The notes under the pieces are model-generated. The model worked only from the letters and a program-made list of their open reading frames with translations. It had not been told where the DNA came from and did no database searches. A stretch of DNA of 6,225 nt from Gammaproteobacteria bacterium. Its GTDB lineage: Bacteria; Pseudomonadota; Gammaproteobacteria; Cardiobacteriales; Wohlfahrtiimonadaceae. Location of the stretch: NCBI GenBank assembly GCA_003864535.1, contig BHEQ01000128.1:1-6225 (forward strand). Direction: 5' to 3'. The translations under genes and the position numbers were made by a program. Position 1 is the first letter of the stretch; each line of letters starts with the position of its first letter. Of the stretch, positions 1 to 6,210 are shown in pieces.

Positions 1-497
1 TTTCTGATAAGAGCGCTGATCAAATCTCTATTGAATATGATTATAAAAAAGTAAACAGTGGCTTATTAATTCAAGAACTTGATAAGGGCATAATTTGTGA
101 GCAAGATTTAAAAATTATGACCACGCGTGCGCCAAGTGCGCAGGAAATTCAAGATTTATTATTTGTGTGGAAAGTAGCTAAGTTTGTGAAATCAAATGCT
201 ATCGTATTTGGTAAAGATTTAAGTACTATTGGAATTGGTGCAGGGCAAATGAGCCGTGTTTATTCAACTAAAATTGCCGCAATAAAAGCTGCTGATGAGG
301 GGTTGAGTGTTGATGCTTGTGTCATGGCATCCGATGCATTTTTCCCCTTCCGTGATGGTATTGATCAGGCGGCGCAAGTTGGCATTAAAGCTATCATTCA
401 GCCAGGTGGATCAATACGTGATCAAGAAGTAATTGACGCGGCAAATGAGCATAATATCGCGATGGTTTTTACGGGTATGCGCCACTTTAGGCATTAA
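1..497 (+). CDS. purH: PurH, bifunctional AICAR transformylase / IMP cyclohydrolase, C-terminal part (5' end outside window)
   Basis: This is the last part of the bifunctional enzyme that performs the final two steps of de novo IMP synthesis in the cytoplasm: formylation of AICAR with 10-formyl-THF, then ring closure to IMP. The frame is open from position 3 to the TAA at 495-497, giving 164 visible residues; the ATG at 117 is an internal methionine. Everything visible belongs to the AICAR transformylase domain. Conserved blocks are 'VKSNAIVFGKD', 'TIGIGAGQMSRV', 'ASDAFFPFRDGID', 'IQPGGSIRDQEVI' and the terminal 'MRHFRH', which closely match E. coli PurH from memory. The N-terminal cyclohydrolase domain and the catalytic Lys-His region of the transformylase lie left of the window and cannot be checked. 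purD follows 39 nt downstream on the same strand, as in the E. coli purHD operon. The visible part shows no sign of damage. Confidence 0.97.
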   Translation, partial: SDKSADQISIEYDYKKVNSGLLIQELDKGIICEQDLKIMTTRAPSAQEIQDLLFVWKVAKFVKSNAIVFGKDLSTIGIGAGQMSRVYSTKIAAIKAADEGLSVDACVMASDAFFPFRDGIDQAAQVGIKAIIQPGGSIRDQEVIDAANEHNIAMVFTGMRHFRH

Positions 498-536
498 TTA
501 GCATCTAATTTAAGCAATTAATTTAAAAGAGTAAAC

Positions 537-1826
537 ATGAATATACTTATTATTGGTAATGGCGGGCGCGAACACGCACTCGCGTGGAAATGCGCTCAAA
601 GTGCAAAGGTTCGCAAGATATTTGTAGCCCCAGGCAATGCAGGTACTAACTTAGAAGATAAATGTGAAAATATTGCTATAGAAGTAACAGATATACAAGC
701 ACTTGCAGCCTTTGCAAAAGACAACGCTTGTCTGACTCTTGTCGGACCTGAAGTCCCTTTAGTGCTTGGCGTGGTCGATATATTTCAAGAGCTTGGCTTG
801 AAAATATTTGGACCAAAGCAATATGCCGCGCAATTAGAAGGCTCTAAAGCTTTTGCGAAGGACTTTTTAGTTAAATATAATATCCCAACTGCTTTTTATC
901 AAGTATTTACACAAGTTGATAAAGCGGTTGCCTATATCCAAGAAAAAGGTGCGCCTATTGTCATTAAAGCTGATGGTTTAGCTTCTGGTAAAGGCGTTAT
1001 TGTCGCAATGACTGAGCTTGAGGCTATTGCCGCGGTTAAGGATATGCTGATTAATAATTCATTTGGTAAATCAGGCTCACGTGTGGTTATCGAAGAGTTT
1101 CTTGATGGTGAAGAGGCGAGCTTTATCGTCATGTGTGATGGCGAGAATGCCCTTGCAATGGCAACAAGCCAAGATCATAAGCGCGTTGGTGATGGCGATA
1201 CTGGAGTTAATACAGGTGGAATGGGCGCGTATTCACCAGCGCCTGTGGTGACTGATGCTATTCATAAGCTTGTGATGGAACAAGTTATTTATCCAACCAT
1301 GCAAGGCATGAAGGCTGAAGGCACGCCATATACAGGCTTTTTATATGCAGGACTTATGATTGATCCACAAGGAAATGCACGGGTAATTGAATTTAATTGC
1401 CGCTTTGGTGATCCTGAAACCCAGCCAATTATGCTGCGAATGCAATCTGATTTAGTTGAACTTATAGAATTAGCTTTAGCGCAAAAATTAGATAAAGCCA
1501 CGTGTAAGTGGGATAAACGCCCAGCTGTTGGCGTAGTTCTTGCTGCAAAAAATTATCCTCAAACCCCACAAATTGGTGATGTAATTTCAGGATTATGTTC
1601 ACATAAAGAGCTAGATAAAAATCAGAGCTGCTTAGTCAAGACATTTATTGCTGGTGCACAAATTAGCGAAGCTAAGATAATAACTTCAGGTGGACGTGTT
1701 TTATGCGTAACTGCGCTTGGAGAGGATGTTAAAACCGCCCAAGCTAATGCATATGCACAGATCAAAAATATCTCTTTTGATGGCATGTTTTATCGCAAAG
1801 ATATTGCGCATAGAGCACTTGTATAA
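537..1826 (+). CDS. purD: PurD, phosphoribosylamine-glycine ligase (GAR synthetase)
   Basis: This enzyme joins 5-phosphoribosylamine and glycine using ATP to make GAR, the second step of purine synthesis, in the cytoplasm. The protein is 429 aa, the same length as E. coli PurD. The N-terminal domain opens with 'ILIIGNGGREHALAW' (residues 3-17) and has 'VGPEVPLVLGVVD' (69-81). The ATP-grasp domain carries 'KADGLASGKGV' (144-154), 'VIEEFLDGEE' (184-193), 'DHKRVGDGDTGVNTGGMGAY' (213-232) and the GARS signature 'RFGDPETQPI' (289-298), with likely metal/ATP ligands E285 and N287. The C-terminal domain has 'VGVVLAAKNYP' and 'GGRVLCVTALG'. The ATG at 537 is preceded by a modest purine-rich site (AAAAGAG, 525-531) at normal spacing, and the protein begins exactly where the family does. 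It lies 39 nt after purH with no visible terminator between them, so co-transcription is inferred. No oddities were seen. Confidence 0.98.
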   Translation: MNILIIGNGGREHALAWKCAQSAKVRKIFVAPGNAGTNLEDKCENIAIEVTDIQALAAFAKDNACLTLVGPEVPLVLGVVDIFQELGLKIFGPKQYAAQLEGSKAFAKDFLVKYNIPTAFYQVFTQVDKAVAYIQEKGAPIVIKADGLASGKGVIVAMTELEAIAAVKDMLINNSFGKSGSRVVIEEFLDGEEASFIVMCDGENALAMATSQDHKRVGDGDTGVNTGGMGAYSPAPVVTDAIHKLVMEQVIYPTMQGMKAEGTPYTGFLYAGLMIDPQGNARVIEFNCRFGDPETQPIMLRMQSDLVELIELALAQKLDKATCKWDKRPAVGVVLAAKNYPQTPQIGDVISGLCSHKELDKNQSCLVKTFIAGAQISEAKIITSGGRVLCVTALGEDVKTAQANAYAQIKNISFDGMFYRKDIAHRALV

Positions 1827-1847
1827 GCAATGCAAACTGGTGGAGAA

Positions 1848-1886
1848 TCCCCTTAACAAGGGGAGGTTGGGAGGGGTGGTTTTTTT
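1848..1886 (+). terminator. G-rich hairpin plus T7 tract after purD; possible terminator or dispersed-repeat copy
   Basis: Positions 1848-1854 (TCCCCTT) and 1858-1864 (AAGGGGA) form a perfect 7-bp stem with a 3-nt loop, followed by a G-rich stretch (1860-1879) and seven Ts (1880-1886). The T tract begins 15 nt after the stem, so this is not a textbook intrinsic terminator unless the RNA refolds, for example with CCCC 1849-1852 pairing to GGGG 1873-1876 closer to the Ts. Its position just after purD, in a convergent gap, suits transcript ending. Read on the minus strand the hairpin is not followed by Ts, so it should not terminate truA. The G/C-rich composition contrasts sharply with the AT-rich surroundings, and the motif resembles short CCCCTCCC/AAGGGGA-type intergenic repeats I recall from several bacterial genomes. 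That second reading is from memory and not verifiable here. Confidence 0.45.
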
Positions 1887-1910
1887 AGCTGCGCAGTAGT
1901 TACGAATTAT

Positions 1911-2735
1911 CTAATAATTATGAATTTTAGTAATATCTAGCAACGCAGTAGGATAATCCACTTGAGTTAAAAATAATCCTTGTGCTGCGCTGGTTATTCC
2001 TGCATCACCCCGAGTTTTACTCTCTAAAACTTGCAAAGCCCACGCATAATCTTTTTTACCTTGCCCAATTGGCACAAGCACCCCGACTAAATTGCGCACC
2101 ATATGATGCAAAAAAGCATTAGCATGGGCATAAATTACAAGTCCTTGCTCTGTTTTTTCAATATTAAGCTGATGTAGCGTCCGAATTGGTGATTTTGCTT
2201 GGCATTCACTGGAGCGAAAGGCGCTAAAATCATGCGTTCCAACTAATAAATTGGCAGCTTTTTGCATCATCTTAATATCTAAATCTCCATAAATCCATGT
2301 TTGCGTTGCACAAAGTAATGCAGAGCGATAGTCTGATTGATAAATATAATAGCGATAATGGCGTCCTATTGCTGAAAAACGCGCATGAAAATCTAAACTT
2401 ACAGCGGTAATCCAACTTACCGAGCAATCATCAGGCAAATGAGCATTAATCCCACGTAACCACGCATAATCGGCACGTATTTTAGCTGTTTCAAAATGCA
2501 CAACCTGACTTAGAGCATGCACTCCAGCATCGGTACGCCCAGCGCAGATTACTTTAATTGGTTCATTTGCAATTTTAGAAATCGCGCGTTCAAGAACACT
2601 CTGGACGGTTCTTAGTTGTGGATTTTTTTGTGTTTGCCATCCAGAAAAATGCGTCCCAAGATACTGCAAACCTAAGGCATAGCGAGTTTTTTGTTGATTA
2701 TTTTCAAGTGGATTGCGGTTAGGTAAAAATATCAT
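1911..2735 (-). CDS. truA: TruA, tRNA pseudouridine(38-40) synthase
   Basis: TruA converts uridines 38-40 of the tRNA anticodon stem-loop to pseudouridine, acting as a cytoplasmic dimer without cofactors. The protein is 274 aa (E. coli TruA is 270). The catalytic motif 'AGRTDAGVHA' covers residues 65-74, with D69 as the nucleophilic aspartate and R67 beside it. Other family blocks are 'YALGLQYLGTHFSGWQ' (19-34), 'FHARFSAIGRHYRYYIY' (116-132, with the conserved tyrosine), 'GTHDFSAFRSSECQAKSPIR' (166-185) and 'FLHHMVRNLVGVL' (208-220). The ATG at 2735 is the only plausible start: it adds about 16 residues before the usual 'RYALG' beginning, and no ATG, GTG or TTG lies between. No Shine-Dalgarno is visible upstream of it. 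The gene stands alone on the minus strand, convergent with purD and divergent from the ABC transporter genes. The active site appears intact. Confidence 0.97.
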   Translation of the reverse strand: MIFLPNRNPLENNQQKTRYALGLQYLGTHFSGWQTQKNPQLRTVQSVLERAISKIANEPIKVICAGRTDAGVHALSQVVHFETAKIRADYAWLRGINAHLPDDCSVSWITAVSLDFHARFSAIGRHYRYYIYQSDYRSALLCATQTWIYGDLDIKMMQKAANLLVGTHDFSAFRSSECQAKSPIRTLHQLNIEKTEQGLVIYAHANAFLHHMVRNLVGVLVPIGQGKKDYAWALQVLESKTRGDAGITSAAQGLFLTQVDYPTALLDITKIHNY

Positions 2736-2796
2736 ATGCTAAATTTTATTAAAATTAATTAGGGTTTTATGGTTTAATGTGCGCCATTATTACTGA

Positions 2797-2824
2797 TTTA
2801 ACTTGATTAAACATTAAATATAAT
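2797..2824 (+). promoter_or_regulatory. Candidate sigma-70 promoter for the ABC transporter operon
   Basis: A perfect TATAAT -10 box occupies 2819-2824, 28 nt before the ATPase start codon, which allows a short leader of about 20 nt. The best -35 match at proper spacing is TTTAAC (2797-2802, 16-nt gap), which agrees with TTGACA at only three of six positions; the better-looking TTGATT at 2803-2808 is too close (10-nt gap). The call therefore rests mainly on the -10 box. Confidence 0.4.
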
Positions 2825-2842
2825 TTTAAATTTCAAATATTA

Positions 2843-2847
2843 AAGGA
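2843..2847 (+). promoter_or_regulatory. Shine-Dalgarno AAGGA of the ABC transporter ATPase gene
   Basis: AAGGA ends 5 nt before the ATG at 2853, a good anti-16S match at normal spacing. It supports 2853 as the start, which also gives the usual short N-terminus before the first strand of the ATPase fold. Confidence 0.75.
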
Positions 2848-2852
2848 TTCTC

Positions 2853-3527
2853 ATGCCTAGCCCTATTTTGACATCCAAAAATCTAACTAAGTCGGTTGAT
2901 AATAAAGGTGAAACGCTCCTAATCCTAGATCAAATTAACTTTGATATTTATGCAGGCACAAGTACCGCCTTAGTTGGGCGTTCAGGTTCAGGCAAGACAA
3001 CACTTTTGGGGATTATGGCAGGGCTTGATAGCTGTACAACTGGTGAGATTTGGCTAAATGGACATCCATTACATCAATTAGATGAAGCGGCTCGGACTCA
3101 ATTACGCGCGGATAATGTTGGCTTTATCTTTCAAAATTTCCAACTTTTACCACATTTAACTACCCTTGAGAATGTGATGCTACCACTAGAATTAACGCGG
3201 CACGCTAACGCAAAAGAATTAGCGTTACGCGCTTTAGAAAGCGTAGATTTATTACATAGACTTGAACATAAACCGAGTTTATTATCAGGCGGAGAACAGC
3301 AGCGCGTTGCGATCTCAAGAGCGATTGCACATAATCCGAAAGTATTATTTGCTGATGAGCCTACAGGTAATTTAGATTCTGTAACAGGTGAGAAAATAAC
3401 CAAGTTATTATTTGATTTAAATAAGAATTTAGGGGCGACGCTTGTAATAGTAACTCATGATAAAGCTCTGGCAAATCGGTGCCTTGCACAAATTCATATT
3501 GATGCAGGTAGGATTATTCATGGTTAA
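2853..3527 (+). CDS. ybbA: YbbA-like ABC transporter ATP-binding protein (LolD/MacB-type family)
   Basis: This is the cytoplasmic ATPase subunit that powers the membrane protein encoded immediately downstream. At 224 aa it has the single-domain size of the YbbA/LolD/FtsE group (E. coli YbbA is 228 aa). All nucleotide-binding motifs are present: Walker A 'GRSGSGKT' (42-49), Q-loop 'FIFQNFQLLP' (Q94), signature 'LSGGEQQR' (144-151), Walker B 'VLFADEP' (164-170) with catalytic E169, D-loop 'NLD' (173-175) and switch H202. It should therefore be an active ATPase. The sequence alone hardly separates LolD from YbbA; I favour YbbA because the partner is one long permease with two FtsX domains rather than LolC/LolE-type subunits. 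Its last 8 nt overlap the permease start, indicating translational coupling. Substrate is unknown from sequence. Confidence 0.9.
   Translation: MPSPILTSKNLTKSVDNKGETLLILDQINFDIYAGTSTALVGRSGSGKTTLLGIMAGLDSCTTGEIWLNGHPLHQLDEAARTQLRADNVGFIFQNFQLLPHLTTLENVMLPLELTRHANAKELALRALESVDLLHRLEHKPSLLSGGEQQRVAISRAIAHNPKVLFADEPTGNLDSVTGEKITKLLFDLNKNLGATLVIVTHDKALANRCLAQIHIDAGRIIHG
3509..3513 (+). promoter_or_regulatory. Shine-Dalgarno deciding the permease start at 3520
   Basis: TAGGA lies inside the 3' end of the ATPase gene and ends 6 nt before the ATG at 3520. The same frame stays open upstream to an ATG at 3457, but the added 21 residues would overlap the ATPase gene by 71 nt and precede the usual 'KIIKHFWREFKSGEL' N-terminus. 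The site therefore supports the shorter start. Confidence 0.7.
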
Positions 3528-6015
3528 GATCATCAAACATTTTTGGCGCGAATTTAAATCAGGTGAATTAAATTTATTTGCTCTGTGCATTATAATTGCA
3601 ATAAGTGCATCGACAACGGTAAGTTTTTTCTCGAATAGGGTTAATCGTGCGATTAGCTTACAATCAAATGAAATTCTAGCGGCGGATTTACGCCTTGCAA
3701 GCTCACGCCCACTTGCGGAGATATATACGCTTCAAGCACATAAATATAATTTAGAAACCTCGTTTTTTAGCTCATTACAAGGGATTATGCAGATTAATGA
3801 CCAATTTATTTTGGCAGAAATAAAAGCTGTAACCGCAAATTATCCTTTGCGTGGGCGTTTAAAAACTAAACTGAGTCTAAGTGATGAGGGCGTAGAAGAT
3901 ACGAGAGTGCCTTCACTTGGGACACTTTGGGTTGATGCTGCTTTATTTAATGATGCTAAGCTTAAAATAGGTCAAATTCTACAATTAGGTGAGGCTAGTT
4001 TTAGGCTTGAGAAAATTCTTGATTTTGAACCAGATCGTGGTGGTGATGTCTTTAATATTGCGCCGCGCGTTATGCTCAATCAAGCTGATTTAGAAGCAAC
4101 CAAATTAATCTTACCTGGCTCAAGAATAAGGTATACGCTTCTTCTAAAAGGTGCGCAAAAGGATATCTTACAGTTTCAAAAGGAACTAGTTAAAGATGTT
4201 GAGGTTAATATCCAAGATATTGAAAATGCGCAACCACAATTAAAAGCAGCTCTTGTGCGTTCTGAAAAATTTATGAATTTGGCGGCGCTTATTAGCTTAG
4301 TTTTAGCAAGTTGTGGGATAGGTTTAAGTGCGCATCAATTTGCGCTAAAACGCCGCGATATGGTTGGGATTTTAACCGCGCTTGGAGTTGCTAAAAATAT
4401 TATCTTCAGTTTATTTGCGGGGAGTTTACTCATCCTTGCCGTAATCGCTTCTGTGCTTGGTGCTTTAATTGGATATATCGCACAAATGCTCTTGGCAAAC
4501 TTTCTCACTGGATTTATCCTTCAAAGTGCGTTACCTGAGCCATCTTTAATGCCGATTTGGACAGGAATTAGCATAGGTTTAATTACGACCTTAGGTTTTG
4601 CTATTCCCCCAATTTGGAGTTTAAGACAGATAGAGCCGATGCGCGTTTTAAGGCAAAATATTAATCCTGAAGGATTTAATGCACTTAAACGCTACCTTCC
4701 TGCGTATCTTTGTTTGTGTGTTTTATTTATTTGGCGCGCAGGTTCCTTAAAACTTGGACTTACCAGTATTCTTGGATTGAGTTTAAGTCTTGGATTATTA
4801 TGGATTATTTCTGCATCATTGCTTAAAATATTAGTCAGATTACGCTTGCCTAAGTTTTTTTATATAGGTCAAAAAAACATTTTATATCGCCGCCAAAGCA
4901 GTATTTTGCAAATGAGCGTAATTGGATTTGGTTTGATGATTTTATTATTACTTACAGTAATTAAGCAAGATTTAATCAAAGCTTGGGATGCCTCTATTCC
5001 TTTATATTCCCCCAATCAATTTATGATTAATATTCCGCCAGAAGCTGTAGATCCAATAAAAAACTGGCTTACAAACAATTCTTTAGAAGGGTCACTTAAA
5101 AATCCACCTGTTTTTTATCCAATTGTGCGTGGGCGGATTACCACCATTAATGGGCAGCCATTTTCTGCCGATGCATATGAAGATGATAATGCCAAACGCT
5201 TAGCTAGGCGCGAGTTTAATATGTCTTGGATAAGCTCAATGCCAGAAGGAAATACACTCATAAGCGGACATTTTCCGCCATTATTTCAAGATGGAGTTAT
5301 CGAGATTTCAATTGAAGAGTCTAGAATTGCCAAAGGTTTTAATTTCAAGCTAGGTGATGAGATTGGGTTTAATATCAATGGTAATAACCTTAAAACTAAA
5401 ATAAGTTCAATCCGCAATGTTGATTGGCAGAAAGTGAATCTTAATTTCTTTATTTTATTTCCAGATTCGATTTTAAATCAAGTCCCAGCAACATGGGTTA
5501 CGGCATTTTATTGGCCGAATGATCTAGCTTCAAAACAGAAATTAATGACTTTAATTAAAACTTATCCCGCAATCACTTTAATTGATGTAGGCACGATTAC
5601 GCTACGAATTAAAGCTATGATAGATAAAATAAGTTTAGCAATAACCGCTTTATTTGGATTTACACTCGCGGCTGGAATTTTAGTATTATTTACCGCAATT
5701 CAAACAACTCAAGAGGTACGAATTCGCGAAATAGCCTTATTTAAAACTTTTGGAGCAGATAAAAAAGTTCTTAGAAATGCTCTATTGTCTGAATTTACTC
5801 TTTTAGGATGCTTAAGCGGTCTTTTGGCAAGTTTATTTGCATATGTTATTGCATTTATATTAATGAATTATGTTTTTGATTTAAAAGGTATTCCACAAGT
5901 TAGCAACCTGCTTTTAGGCACAGTTGGCGGCTTACTCGTTGTTTTAATTAGTGGTTACTTTGGTTGTAGACGTTTTTTAAACTATAGCCCAATGCGTATT
6001 TTGCGCAATTTTTGA
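3520..6015 (+). CDS. ybbP: YbbP-like ABC transporter permease with two FtsX-type domains
   Basis: This is an inner-membrane ABC permease of 831 aa from the chosen start (E. coli YbbP is 804). About ten membrane segments are visible, near residues 18-38, 253-273, 294-322, 345-366, 392-407, 414-438, 463-482, 703-727, 755-785 and 796-815. Two large, presumably periplasmic regions lie at about 39-252 and 483-702. Each half ends in an FtsX domain. Cytoplasmic coupling loops are 'LKRRDMVGILTALGV' (276-290) and 'EVRIREIALFKTFGADKK' (732-749), and matching tails are 'EPMRVLRQ' (372-379) and 'SPMRILRN' (823-830). 'PDRGGDVFNIAPRVMLN' (171-187) and 'NFFILFPDSILNQVPATWVT' (642-661) are blocks I associate with the YbbP family. 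The ATG at 3520 overlaps the ATPase gene by 8 nt and has its own ribosome site. The pair belongs to the MacB/LolCDE-type superfamily, where ATP hydrolysis moves periplasmic domains. No cargo can be read from the sequence. No clear terminator follows. Confidence 0.92.
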   Translation: MVKIIKHFWREFKSGELNLFALCIIIAISASTTVSFFSNRVNRAISLQSNEILAADLRLASSRPLAEIYTLQAHKYNLETSFFSSLQGIMQINDQFILAEIKAVTANYPLRGRLKTKLSLSDEGVEDTRVPSLGTLWVDAALFNDAKLKIGQILQLGEASFRLEKILDFEPDRGGDVFNIAPRVMLNQADLEATKLILPGSRIRYTLLLKGAQKDILQFQKELVKDVEVNIQDIENAQPQLKAALVRSEKFMNLAALISLVLASCGIGLSAHQFALKRRDMVGILTALGVAKNIIFSLFAGSLLILAVIASVLGALIGYIAQMLLANFLTGFILQSALPEPSLMPIWTGISIGLITTLGFAIPPIWSLRQIEPMRVLRQNINPEGFNALKRYLPAYLCLCVLFIWRAGSLKLGLTSILGLSLSLGLLWIISASLLKILVRLRLPKFFYIGQKNILYRRQSSILQMSVIGFGLMILLLLTVIKQDLIKAWDASIPLYSPNQFMINIPPEAVDPIKNWLTNNSLEGSLKNPPVFYPIVRGRITTINGQPFSADAYEDDNAKRLARREFNMSWISSMPEGNTLISGHFPPLFQDGVIEISIEESRIAKGFNFKLGDEIGFNINGNNLKTKISSIRNVDWQKVNLNFFILFPDSILNQVPATWVTAFYWPNDLASKQKLMTLIKTYPAITLIDVGTITLRIKAMIDKISLAITALFGFTLAAGILVLFTAIQTTQEVRIREIALFKTFGADKKVLRNALLSEFTLLGCLSGLLASLFAYVIAFILMNYVFDLKGIPQVSNLLLGTVGGLLVVLISGYFGCRRFLNYSPMRILRNF

Positions 6016-6027
6016 TAATTATTTAAT

Positions 6028-6210
6028 CTATTTTTCCATCATCACGTCCTGAAGTAAAAAAAAATTAAGGGAAGCATCCAATTTGTCCTGCAAATTTCGT
6101 AAGCGTCCATTAAACTCCATCTTGCCTAAAAATAGCAAGTATGCTGAAATAACCTCGTGCTTTCTTGAGCAGCACAAGTTAAGCGCAACAATATTTAGCC
6201 TCAAGCGTGA
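6028..6210 (-). CDS. Unrecognised C-terminal reading frame convergent with the permease gene, possibly frame-disrupted
   Basis: On the minus strand a frame is open from 6210 to a TAG at 6030-6028, giving 60 residues. It ends 12 nt beyond the permease stop. The translation, including 'KHEVISAYLLFLGKMEFNG' and 'RLRNLQDKLDASLNFFLLQD', looks protein-like, probably helical, and is not low complexity. I do not recognise the family. No good start exists: the first ATG (6120) would give only 30 residues, the upstream TTG codons lack ribosome sites, and the same frame has TAG stops at 6219-6217 and 6213-6211. The neighbouring minus-strand frame is open from the window edge (6223) to a TAA at 6181-6179. 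Omitting one base at about 6193 would join the two as '...SLELVTLEAK' to 'IVALNLCC...'. It may be a pseudogene, a sequencing indel, or chance; a run of nine A (6056-6064) lies inside it. Confidence 0.35.
   Translation of the reverse strand, partial: SRLRLNIVALNLCCSRKHEVISAYLLFLGKMEFNGRLRNLQDKLDASLNFFLLQDVMMEK

Larger units (their letters stand above)
2736..2852. promoter_or_regulatory. Divergent AT-rich intergenic region between truA and the ABC transporter operon
   Basis: These 117 nt must hold the start signals for both truA (minus) and the ATPase/permease operon (plus) unless transcription enters from outside. Toward the plus strand there is a perfect TATAAT at 2819-2824 and a Shine-Dalgarno at 2843-2847. 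A small inverted repeat, TTTAA (2797-2801) and TTAAA (2807-2811) around a 5-nt spacer, sits in the -35 area. Toward truA no clear -35/-10 pair stands out. A TAAAAT hexamer on the minus strand (2748-2743) lies only 7 nt before the truA ATG. The region is so AT-rich that short matches of this kind occur by chance. No riboswitch-like structure was seen. Confidence 0.45.

Noticed and set aside
496..510. AATTAG/CTAATT inverted repeat in the purH-purD gap
   Set aside because: It is an all-A/T stem apart from one G-C pair, with a 3-nt loop and no T tract; it is too weak to be a terminator and is expected by chance in such DNA.
932..1501. Open frames on the minus strand (932-1132, 1289-1501) and a plus-strand frame at 1063-1251 inside purD
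   Set aside because: They lie wholly within the conserved purD coding frame, have no recognisable protein features, and are shadows of it.
1889..1896. CTGCGCAG perfect 8-nt palindrome near the truA end
   Set aside because: It is short and isolated, with no second copy or neighbouring signal suggesting a binding site.
1717..1899. A 60-residue plus-strand frame running from the end of purD into the gap
   Set aside because: Most of it overlaps conserved PurD C-terminal codons in another frame, the rest translates the G-rich hairpin, and it has no convincing ribosome site.
3131..3403. A 90-residue minus-strand frame inside the ATPase gene
   Set aside because: It is antisense to the Q-loop, signature and Walker B coding region and reads as a shadow.
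3457..3519. An upstream ATG extending the permease by 21 residues
   Set aside because: It would overlap the ATPase gene by 71 nt, has no good ribosome site, and adds residues before the family-like N-terminus; the ATG at 3520 has TAGGA at correct spacing.
6056..6096. A minus-strand T9 tract (A9 at 6056-6064) with a nearby 6-bp inverted repeat (6080-6085 and 6091-6096) as a terminator
   Set aside because: The stem is AT-rich and separated from the T tract by 15 nt, and the tract appears to lie within the reading frame ending at 6028.
6121..6175. Two small hairpins with 5-bp stems and 9-nt loops (6121-6139 and 6157-6175), exactly 36 nt apart
   Set aside because: The stems are short, the arms are unrelated to each other, no T tract follows, and both lie in the stop-free minus-strand frame; chance is the simpler explanation.
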